A stretch of 5,389 nucleotides of DNA from Flavobacteriales bacterium. Its GTDB lineage: Bacteria > Bacteroidota > Bacteroidia > Flavobacteriales_G > Salibacteraceae. Positions 1 to 5,337 of the stretch are shown here, in pieces. Made by a program: the position numbers and the translations under genes. Within the stretch, counting starts at the first letter, position 1. Each line of letters opens with the position of its first letter. The notes under the pieces are model-generated. The model was not told where the DNA came from, searched no databases, and worked only from the letters and a program-made list of their open reading frames with translations. The stretch covers positions 1-5,389 of the forward strand of contig DNTB01000054.1 of the NCBI GenBank assembly GCA_003499525.1, written 5' to 3'.

Positions 1-7
1 CACGAAA

Positions 8-125
8 ACCTAACAGACGCTAAAAATCCATAGGCTAATGAGTTACTTGCAAATGACATTTGAATCCGATAGTTTTAAAGAAATTAACAAGCGGTCAGCC
101 TACGGATTTTAGTTGAACGTTGTAC
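8..125. repeat. attC-like imperfect palindrome, left of operon
   Basis: Two arms, CTAAAAATCCATAGGCT (20-36) and AGCCTACGGATTTTAG (97-112), are reverse complements apart from one mismatch and one extra A in the left arm. Outside them lie an R''-like box ACCTAAC (8-14, fits RYYYAAC) after a 5-nt spacer, and an R'-like box GTTGTAC (119-125, close to GTTRRRY) after a 6-nt spacer. Paired arms, short unpaired spacers and outer core boxes are the known architecture of integron attC sites. The 60-nt loop (37-96) contains a perfect mini-hairpin, CAAATG-A-CATTTG (50-62). Weak points: R' deviates from consensus in one base, and R'' and R' pair only through AAC/GTT, which is acceptable if the boxes come from neighbouring cassettes. 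It could instead be an unrelated intergenic palindromic repeat. Confidence 0.45.
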
Positions 126-137
126 ACCATTCCCCAC

Positions 138-193
138 ATCGGACACCTCCAAAATTGAGGTATAAAAAAGATCTCAATTTTTGCAGATCCGAT
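138..193. repeat. Nested inverted repeat (two-part hairpin)
   Basis: The inner arms AAAATTGAG (151-159) and CTCAATTTT (173-181) are perfect 9-bp reverse complements around a 13-nt loop. The outer arms ATCGGA (138-143) and TCCGAT (188-193) are also perfect, separated from the inner stem by an internal loop of 7 nt on one side and 6 nt on the other. The pairing is directly visible. The right arm runs into TTTTTG, but not into the uniform T-tract after a GC-rich stem expected of an intrinsic terminator. It may be a leader RNA structure, a protein-binding palindrome or a remnant of a repeat. Confidence 0.55.
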
Positions 194-205
194 TAATTCC
201 TATTG

Positions 206-268
206 CTAACGATAAAATCACAAAACCTTGATAGAAAGAGAATTCTGATTTTGTATTTTTATCGTTAG
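206..268. repeat. Long hairpin with perfect 12-bp stem
   Basis: CTAACGATAAAA (206-217) and TTTTATCGTTAG (257-268) are perfect reverse complements. After a symmetric 2-by-2 internal loop (TC against AT) pairing resumes with ACAAAA (220-225) and TTTTGT (249-254), giving about 18 bp of stem around a 23-nt apical region that contains the palindrome AGAATTCT. An alternative register pairs AAAATCA (214-220) with TGATTTT (246-252), so two inner folds compete. There is no T-tract after the right arm, so it is not an obvious terminator. It lies in the probable 5' leader of the operon, and a regulatory RNA structure or a small palindromic repeat are both possible. Confidence 0.6.
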
Positions 269-337
269 TCAAAATTAAAATAAACAAGGGGTAAGCCGAA
301 AACCGATTTAGAGTAGGCACTTAATAATAATTCTAAA

Positions 338-355
338 ATGAGCGATCAATTTTAA
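338..355 (+). promoter_or_regulatory. Five-codon upstream reading frame in a small hairpin
   Basis: ATG at 338 opens a frame coding MSDQF and stops at TAA 353-355, only 4 nt before the ATG of the first gene at 360. The same bases can fold: AAAATGA (335-341) pairs with TCAATTTT (346-353) with one bulged A, closed by a GCGA loop, which fits the GNRA tetraloop pattern. The short frame could deliver ribosomes to the next start, or it could be chance in A/T-rich DNA. The stem is short and mostly A-U, so the fold would be weak. Confidence 0.25.
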
Positions 356-359
356 AAAA

Positions 360-1097
360 ATGACCGAAAAGCAGTGTGAAAATCCACCGGCAAAATACGA
401 TGACCTCAAAGTCTTATTCCTAAACTGCACCTTGAACAGAACACCCGTATTATCGCATACCGAGGGTTTGATCAAAAAAGCGGCAGCAGTATTTGAGTCT
501 GTTGGTGCTTCTACAAAAATTATTCGACCTGTGGATTACGATATACCGGCAGGACTCGGACTGGATATGTCCAAAACCCCAGAGTGGGATAAAGATGATT
601 GGCCAATCATCCAAAAAGAAGTGGATGCCTGTGATATTCTGATTCTTTGCACTTCAGTATGGTTGGGAGAGAAGTCTTCTGTAGCAAATAGAACACTCGA
701 AAGAATGTATGGTTATACGCATCAATTCAATGAGAAGGGCCAGTACAGAGATTATGGAAAAGTTGGCGCTACTTTGATCACTGGTAACGAAGATGGCGTA
801 AAGCATTGCGCCATGAACATTCTATTCTCATTATCACATATTGGCTACACTGTTCCACCTCAAGCAGATGCAGGCTGGATGGGAGAAGCAGGCCCAGGGC
901 CTTCATATATGGACGAAGGATCAGGTGGTCCTGAAAATGACTTTACGAATAGAAATACCACATTCTTAGTTTGGAACTGTTTGCACCTTGCTCGCATGCT
1001 CAAAGATCAAGGAGGTGTACCGGCATACGGAAACTTGCCTGATGAATGGGAAGCCGGTTGTACAACAGGAATGAATAGTCCAGAACATAAACGTTAG
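360..1097 (+). CDS. Flavodoxin-fold FMN/NAD(P)H-dependent oxidoreductase
   Basis: A 245-residue protein of the flavodoxin/NADPH-dependent FMN reductase superfamily, probably a soluble cytoplasmic FMN protein carrying electrons between NAD(P)H and a partner. The first strand and phosphate-binding loop are seen as KVLFLNCTLNRTP (17-29) followed by SHT (32-34). A second flavin loop is TSVWLGEKSS (98-107) after the hydrophobic strand DILIL. A third is TGNEDGVKHC (141-150) after the strand ATLI. The C-terminal part is rich in Gly and Pro (about 173-192, 218-235) and longer than in minimal flavodoxins. The start at 360 fits the onset of the fold about 15 residues later; the leader is A-rich with no Shine-Dalgarno sequence. 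It is the first gene of the run, with a 4-nt gap to the next. The electron donor and acceptor are unknown. The Rieske-ThDP fusion at the end of the operon is an inferred partner, not demonstrated. Confidence 0.85.
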   Translation: MTEKQCENPPAKYDDLKVLFLNCTLNRTPVLSHTEGLIKKAAAVFESVGASTKIIRPVDYDIPAGLGLDMSKTPEWDKDDWPIIQKEVDACDILILCTSVWLGEKSSVANRTLERMYGYTHQFNEKGQYRDYGKVGATLITGNEDGVKHCAMNILFSLSHIGYTVPPQADAGWMGEAGPGPSYMDEGSGGPENDFTNRNTTFLVWNCLHLARMLKDQGGVPAYGNLPDEWEAGCTTGMNSPEHKR

Positions 1098-1101
1098 CAT
1101 C

Positions 1102-1392
1102 ATGATTGAAGATTTAATTCGTTTTTTTAAGAAGACCAAGGAAGAAACGACTGGAAAAGTACCGAGAGGATTCTGCCCGAATTGTTGGGGCGAACAAGAG
1201 TATGATTCTATGATTCGTGAGATGTATGAGGACAAACAAATTGATGTTAATAATCATGCAGCAAATTATGCTTTTATTCAAGATTTTATAGTTAACCATA
1301 TCGAAGGAATTCACCTTAAAAAGGGTAATAATGGCTTTGAATGCCCTACTTGTAGGGCAGTATTTAAAGAAGAACCTGAAAATTGGATATGA
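1102..1392 (+). CDS. Small zinc-ribbon-like protein, function unknown
   Basis: A 96-residue protein with two CxxC knuckles, CPNC at 25-28 (followed by WGEQEYD) and CPTC at 81-84 (followed by RAVFK). Four cysteines in this layout are the usual ligands of a zinc ribbon. The 52 residues between the knuckles are unusually many and contain predicted helix and several His residues (H52, H65, H71). The N-terminus is charged and helical (IEDLIRFFKKTKEE). No signal peptide or membrane segment is visible, so it should be cytoplasmic. From memory, similar CPNCWG proteins occur in other Bacteroidota, but I know of no established function. It starts 4 nt after the flavodoxin-fold gene, and its stop overlaps the next start in an ATGA (1389-1392), which suggests translational coupling. 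It could be a metal-binding adaptor or a rubredoxin-like protein; neither is shown. Confidence 0.75.
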   Translation: MIEDLIRFFKKTKEETTGKVPRGFCPNCWGEQEYDSMIREMYEDKQIDVNNHAANYAFIQDFIVNHIEGIHLKKGNNGFECPTCRAVFKEEPENWI

Positions 1393-2183
1393 AAGACTAT
1401 AAGAATACTGATGAAATTTTGCATCTTCTTTACCAAACTATTGCTAAAGTAAATAGAACTTATGTGCATGAGGAAGAGGATGATAGTCATACCAATCTCT
1501 ACTTCAATCCACTGAGTAAAAGAATTTATGGCAGGTGGTTTGAAATTAAAGACCTAAAATATATACTGGCTTTCAGTCTCGAATCTTTCTCCTTTGATTT
1601 GCTAAATGAAAAATTAGACCTTGAATTCTCAATTAATTCGGTAGGCAAAACAACAGAGATAATAGAAAGGGATTTGGAGGGTAAACTCAAAAATATTGGA
1701 ATCCCTACTGATGGTCTAAATGATGATCTTCATTTTGAAATTACCAAATACTCGTTTTCCAGTGATCCAATTAAAGCATTATCACCAAAACAAATTAATG
1801 AATGGATACTATACAGAACTTTGGCAAACTCTGCATGTGTAGATCTATTAGGATTAGCACAGCATGATGCTGAAGTTCGTATCTGGCCACATCACTTTGA
1901 TACAGGAATTTACTTCAAGGCCAAAAATGATATGGCAGTTGGTTTTGGACTAGCAATGGAAGATCAGAAGGCAGGATCCCCCTATTTCTACATTTCAGCA
2001 TATCCCGAAGGGAAGGATATTGAATACAAGGATTTACCGCAAGGGAAATGGAAATGGGAAATAGGCGAGAGTTGGAAAGGAGCCTTTTTGAAGTTGGATA
2101 GTTTAGAACAAAACCCAAGTACTAGAAAAAATGACATTGATGAGTTCATAAATTCCGTTTATAAATGGATCATTTGTCACTGA
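1389..2183 (+). CDS. Uncharacterised 264-residue protein with WPHHF motif
   Basis: I do not recognise this protein with confidence. The start is placed at ATG 1389, which overlaps the preceding stop as ATGA; a TTG at 1383 in the same frame is less likely. There is no signal peptide or membrane helix. The N-terminal half (to about 125) is a mix of charged helix and strand. The C-terminal half contains EVRIWPHHFDTGIYF (162-176), then FGLAMED (186-192) and PYFYISAYPEG (198-208), followed by a Trp/Lys-rich strand region (KWKWEIGESWKGAF, 220-233). The WPHHFD string and the later PYFY resemble DUF5996-type proteins as I recall them, but the match is from memory. The His pair might bind a metal or be catalytic. 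The end overlaps the next gene by 19 nt. Its base composition is AT-rich like its downstream neighbours. Confidence 0.8.
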   Translation: MKDYKNTDEILHLLYQTIAKVNRTYVHEEEDDSHTNLYFNPLSKRIYGRWFEIKDLKYILAFSLESFSFDLLNEKLDLEFSINSVGKTTEIIERDLEGKLKNIGIPTDGLNDDLHFEITKYSFSSDPIKALSPKQINEWILYRTLANSACVDLLGLAQHDAEVRIWPHHFDTGIYFKAKNDMAVGFGLAMEDQKAGSPYFYISAYPEGKDIEYKDLPQGKWKWEIGESWKGAFLKLDSLEQNPSTRKNDIDEFINSVYKWIICH

Positions 2184-2680
2184 TTAGGGCTCTTATAATA
2201 ATTGCTATTTGTATCCTAAACTTTTCAGCATTTTCTCAGGAGCAAGCTGAAGTAGAGCCAAGTCATCACTGTTTATATGAAGAAAAATCACTTACCATAG
2301 GAATTGCTGGCCCATATTCTTTTGAGATTGGCATGGTAGGTATAAATGCACGGATGTACTACAACGTAGGTGAAACGATTTGTTTCGGTCCAGAATACGC
2401 CTACTTCAAAACAGATGAAGTTGAAGTAGTAGATTTTGACTTTGTGGGACATTACATATTTGAAACACCTTTGGCAGGAATATATCCATTGGCAGGTCTC
2501 AATTATACAATTGAAAAAGAGCTAGATCATAATGAAACATTGGCGGACTTTGGGATAGTCTTTGGAGCAGGTATACACAGGAATTTAAAAAAATTAACAG
2601 TCTTTACAGAATACTCTAGAGTAGAATTTGGCATTCATGATCAATTCTTAACAGCAGGTATCATGTATAATTTTAAATAG
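2165..2680 (+). CDS. Small outer-membrane beta-barrel-like protein
   Basis: A 171-residue protein with an N-terminal signal peptide: a basic R8, a hydrophobic core ALIIIAICILNF (9-20), then SAFSQ with probable cleavage near residues 24-25. The mature part alternates short amphipathic strands rich in Gly and aromatic residues (LTIGIAGPYSFEIGMVGINARMYY in parts, GPEYAYF, VGHYIFE, IYPLAGLNYTIE, FGIVFGAGIHR, LTVFTEYSRVEFG) and ends in AGIMYNFK, close to the aromatic C-terminal strand typical of outer-membrane barrels. It is small enough for an eight-stranded barrel. A single Cys (C36) follows the signal region and another is at C73. There is no lipobox, so a lipoprotein is unlikely. The start overlaps the previous gene by 19 nt, and the stop TAG directly abuts the next ATG. 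The role of an outer-membrane protein among redox genes is not clear. Confidence 0.75.
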   Translation: MDHLSLIRALIIIAICILNFSAFSQEQAEVEPSHHCLYEEKSLTIGIAGPYSFEIGMVGINARMYYNVGETICFGPEYAYFKTDEVEVVDFDFVGHYIFETPLAGIYPLAGLNYTIEKELDHNETLADFGIVFGAGIHRNLKKLTVFTEYSRVEFGIHDQFLTAGIMYNFK

Positions 2681-3028
2681 ATGGATTACATTCAAAACAT
2701 TTTTACAACTGTAGCAGAGATCATTGACATTATAGGCGTGATCATTCTGTTGTTCGGCTTTTCTAAACTATTGATAAAATACCTGATTACGGAGATTAAA
2801 AACATAAAAAACACACCTATTAGGCTCTTGCAATCCATTCGCTGTGAGATAGGTATATATTTATTATTGGCACTTGACTTTTTAATTGCCTCGGATATCA
2901 TCCACACAGTTACAGAACTTAGCCAGGAACAACTTATTGAATTAAGTGTGATGATAGTCCTGAGAACCGCAATTGGCTACTTTCTGGGTAAAGAGGTTGA
3001 AGAAATTGAAAAATCAAAAACCGATTAA
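2681..3028 (+). CDS. DUF1622-like inner-membrane protein
   Basis: A 115-residue integral membrane protein with three hydrophobic segments: about 14-34 (IDIIGVIILLFGFSKLLIKY), 56-74 (EIGIYLLLALDFLIASDII) and 86-103 (IELSVMIVLRTAIGYFLGKE). The central motif, a Gly and Leu-rich run followed by LDFLIASDIIHTV and then MIVLRTAIGYFLGKEVEE, matches the pattern I know for DUF1622 (LEFLIAADII-T and IVLIRT-L—E—E). The conserved Asp residues inside the second membrane segment (D67, D72) and the Arg in the third (R95) are unusual charged groups in the bilayer and are probably functional. Length fits the family. The gene follows the previous stop without any gap (TAG-ATG) and ends 2 nt before the next start. 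Molecular function of the family is unknown to me. Confidence 0.75.
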   Translation: MDYIQNIFTTVAEIIDIIGVIILLFGFSKLLIKYLITEIKNIKNTPIRLLQSIRCEIGIYLLLALDFLIASDIIHTVTELSQEQLIELSVMIVLRTAIGYFLGKEVEEIEKSKTD

Positions 3029-3030
3029 TT

Positions 3031-3390
3031 ATGGAATGGTATGGTCCACTTACAATACTGCCTGCAATTGGTTTAATTATTCTATCTACAGCCAATTTTT
3101 TGGTTTCACTTAACAATGAAATATACGAACTAGAAAAAGACCACAAGAAGGAGTGGGTAATTCGAGAAAAGTTAAAGCAGTTGAAAAGACTAGGAATCGC
3201 AAATGCCTTGTTGTATTCGAGCGCTATTTTCCTTCTAACCTCTGCTCTGTCAAAAGCTCTTTTTACAAGTGATTTCTTATTCAAATTACTGATGGTAATT
3301 GCTACAGTTCTTATTACAGTGGCTTTAACCATTCTGTTTATACACTCTATCAAAGCAATTTCAATAAGACATAAAAACTTAAAAACATGA
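3031..3390 (+). CDS. DUF2721-like inner-membrane protein
   Basis: A 119-residue membrane protein with three predicted transmembrane segments: about 7-27 (LTILPAIGLIILSTANFLVSL), 54-76 and 84-106. A charged, helical, probably coiled-coil cytoplasmic stretch (NNEIYELEKDHKKEWVIREK, 28-47) lies between the first two. A polar helix with a Pro near the start of segment 1, then a charged loop and a helical hairpin, is the layout I associate with DUF2721; the assignment is tentative. The tail ISIRHKNLKT is basic, consistent with a cytoplasmic end. The ATG lies 2 nt after the preceding stop, and its TGA overlaps the next ATG as ATGA (3387-3390). Together with its upstream neighbour it forms a pair of small three-helix membrane proteins that may act together; this is inferred from position only. 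Confidence 0.7.
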   Translation: MEWYGPLTILPAIGLIILSTANFLVSLNNEIYELEKDHKKEWVIREKLKQLKRLGIANALLYSSAIFLLTSALSKALFTSDFLFKLLMVIATVLITVALTILFIHSIKAISIRHKNLKT

Positions 3391-5333
3391 ATAACAGTAT
3401 TCAATGGTATAAAGTCCTAGAAGACAAAAACGAACTTCAAGAAGGGCGAGTGATGACCGTGACAGCCGGACACACCGATGTTTGCCTTTCCCATCATAAG
3501 GGGAAATATACCGCTATGACCAACAAATGCCCGCACCAGGGCGGACCACTAGGTGAAGGATCTATCGAAAATGGATTGCTGCGCTGTCCATGGCATGGTT
3601 GGGATTTTTGTCCACATGGTGGAAGCTCAGGAGATTTTGATGACGGACTGGAAACATTCGATCTTAAAATTGAAGGAGATACCATTTATGTTGGTTTGGA
3701 GGAGGAGGCACCCCATGAAGAAACGGTTACGGATCTCATGGCGGAAACAATGGTCAACTGGGGAGTGAACCGTGTATTCGGAATGGTAGGTCATTCTAAC
3801 CTTGGCTTGGCAGATGCTCTCAGGAGACAAGAAGAAAAGGGAAATTTAAAATTCATTGGCATTCGGCATGAGGGTGCGGCAGCATTTGCAGCTTCCGCCT
3901 ACGGAAAACTTACCGGAAAACCTGCCGCTTGTTTTGCCATTGCAGGACCCGGTAGCACCAATATGTTTACCGGTCTTTGGGATGCCAAGGTAGATCGTGC
4001 GCCAATTCTAGCATTAACTGGTCAAGTTGCTACACAGGTCGTAGGGACTGGCAATTTTCAGGAAGTGGATTTAGTACGGGCTTTTCAGACCGTGGCTGAG
4101 TTTAACCAAAGGGTAGAACATCAAAGCAGGCATTCAGAATTAATGACTTTGGCTATTAAACATGCTATACTTAATCGTGATGTCTCTCATCTTACTTTTC
4201 CAGATCAGGTTCAGGTATTACCTGCAAATAATGCTAAAGCGCAAACACCTGAAGGGCGTATTACTCAGCTATCAATTGCACCACCTCAAGAACAGTTAGA
4301 CGCAGCAATTGCCAAAATAAAGGATGCCAAAAGACCTGTGATCATAGTTGGGCATGGAGCACGATTTCATATGGAGTCAATTATTGCTTTTGCTGAAAAG
4401 CTCAACTGTGGCGTAATGACCACGTTTAAGGGTAAAGGACAAATTTCAGATAGCCACCCACTTGGTTGTGGAGTATTGGGTAGAAGCGGAACTCCAATTG
4501 CATCTTATTTCATGAATGAATCAGATTTGTTAATCGTGATTGGAGCTTCATTCTCAAATCATACTGGAATCACCCCTAAAAAGCCTATTATCCAGATTGA
4601 CTTTGATCCTTTGGCCATTGCAAAGTTTCATAAGATAGATGTAGCTGTGTTAGGTGAAATTTCTAGAACAGTCAGTCTTTTGAACGAATCTATTGAAGTA
4701 ATATCCAACAATAAAATTGATCAAACGGAGGAAATAGCTACACGTTGGGAAATTTGGCGAGCAGAAAAACAAAAACGATTGACGGAAGAACGCGGACAAG
4801 GCGTTAGCTCAATTGCAGTGTTCGATACATTAACTCGTCTGGCTCCTGAAAATGCTGTAATGTGCGTTGATGTTGGGAACAATGCCTATTCGTTTGGTAG
4901 ATATTTTGAGTCTAAAAAGCACAGCTTTTTAATGTCTGGCTATTTAGGGTCGATCGGTTTTGCGCTTCCCGCTGCAATCGGTGCTTGGGCTGCTGTTGGC
5001 AATGAACGACCTATCATTGCTGTTGCGGGAGATGGGGGCCTTTGTCAGTATCTGGCTGAGTTTACAACATTGGTGAAGTATAAAATGCCAGTGAAGTTAA
5101 TTGTCTTGAATAACAACGAGCTAGGAAAAATAACTAAAGAACAACGGGCTGGTGGCTGGGACAAATGGGCAACAGATCTTATTAACCCTAATTTTGCTGA
5201 ATATGCAAAAAGTTGTGGTGGTTTGGGAATTAAAGCTAATGACCAAAAGGATTTAGAAGAAGCAATGAAGCGACTCTTCTCTTATGATGGTCCAGGACTT
5301 TTAGAAGTAAGTGCCGATGTGAAATTAATTTAA
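3387..5333 (+). CDS. Rieske ferredoxin fused to pyruvate-oxidase-like ThDP enzyme
   Basis: A 648-residue two-part protein. Residues 1 to about 105 are a complete Rieske [2Fe-2S] ferredoxin: C48-P-H50, 16 residues, then C67-P-W-H70. After a short acidic linker (about 104-112) comes a full ThDP enzyme. It has the N-terminal pyrimidine domain with catalytic Glu E162 in RHEGAAAF, then GPGSTNM, GTGNFQE and AILNRDVSHLTFPDQV. The central domain follows with IIVGHGA and IIQIDFDPLAIAKFHKID, and the C-terminal domain has GDGG (548-551) and NNN (575-577), the ThDP/Mg motif, followed by LGKITKEQRAGGW. These strings align by eye with E. coli PoxB, so oxidative decarboxylation of pyruvate or another 2-oxoacid with FAD is the likely chemistry; acetolactate synthase or another 2-oxoacid enzyme is possible. 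It appears to end at the ThDP fold, without the C-terminal membrane-binding tail of PoxB. Substrate, flavin and electron acceptor are inferred. Its start overlaps the upstream stop (ATGA). Confidence 0.9.
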   Translation: MNNSIQWYKVLEDKNELQEGRVMTVTAGHTDVCLSHHKGKYTAMTNKCPHQGGPLGEGSIENGLLRCPWHGWDFCPHGGSSGDFDDGLETFDLKIEGDTIYVGLEEEAPHEETVTDLMAETMVNWGVNRVFGMVGHSNLGLADALRRQEEKGNLKFIGIRHEGAAAFAASAYGKLTGKPAACFAIAGPGSTNMFTGLWDAKVDRAPILALTGQVATQVVGTGNFQEVDLVRAFQTVAEFNQRVEHQSRHSELMTLAIKHAILNRDVSHLTFPDQVQVLPANNAKAQTPEGRITQLSIAPPQEQLDAAIAKIKDAKRPVIIVGHGARFHMESIIAFAEKLNCGVMTTFKGKGQISDSHPLGCGVLGRSGTPIASYFMNESDLLIVIGASFSNHTGITPKKPIIQIDFDPLAIAKFHKIDVAVLGEISRTVSLLNESIEVISNNKIDQTEEIATRWEIWRAEKQKRLTEERGQGVSSIAVFDTLTRLAPENAVMCVDVGNNAYSFGRYFESKKHSFLMSGYLGSIGFALPAAIGAWAAVGNERPIIAVAGDGGLCQYLAEFTTLVKYKMPVKLIVLNNNELGKITKEQRAGGWDKWATDLINPNFAEYAKSCGGLGIKANDQKDLEEAMKRLFSYDGPGLLEVSADVKLI

Positions 5334-5337
5334 AAAC

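Larger units (their letters stand above)
126..359. other. Leader region without a long gene, hairpin-rich
   Basis: This stretch before the first gene has no open frame of useful length on either strand. It contains two substantial inverted repeats (138-193 and 206-268) and a five-codon frame (338-355), described separately. The operon promoter should lie here, because nothing upstream in the window reads into it. I looked for the Bacteroidota pattern (TTTG, then TAnnTTTG about 20 nt later) and found only poor approximations, such as TTG at 228-230 with TATTTTTA at 254-261 at too wide a spacing, so no promoter is called. The last 60 bases are strongly A/T-rich, as is common before genes in organisms that do not rely on Shine-Dalgarno pairing. 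Confidence 0.6.

Noticed and set aside
228..261. TTG plus TATTTTTA as a Bacteroidota-type promoter
   Set aside because: The spacing (23 nt) is too wide and the second element lacks the final G; it also overlaps the hairpin arm. Not supported well enough to call.
1..359. CRISPR array, tRNA or other standard RNA gene in the non-coding start
   Set aside because: There are no repeated units at regular spacing, and no cloverleaf or conserved tRNA boxes were visible; the palindromes here are single and differ from one another.
1093..1099. GTTAGCA at the end of the first gene as an R'-like core box
   Set aside because: It is part of the coding end of the flavodoxin-fold gene, and I found no palindromic arms or matching R'' box around it, so it gives no evidence for a cassette boundary there.
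966..1235. Minus-strand open frame of 89 residues across the first two genes
   Set aside because: It overlaps two well-supported + strand genes, has a composition of no recognisable protein, and is a shadow of their codons.
1383..1388. TTG start two codons upstream for the WPHHF protein
   Set aside because: ATG at 1389 overlaps the preceding stop as ATGA, a standard coupled start seen again at 3387; the TTG adds only two residues.
2934..3404. Minus-strand open frame of 156 residues
   Set aside because: It lies opposite the DUF2721-like gene and parts of its neighbours. Hydrophobic codons read in reverse often stay open, and the + strand genes are tightly spaced and resemble known families.
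3553..3768. Overlapping + strand frame of 71 residues inside the Rieske domain
   Set aside because: It is out of frame with a gene whose cluster motifs are intact; no independent coding signal.
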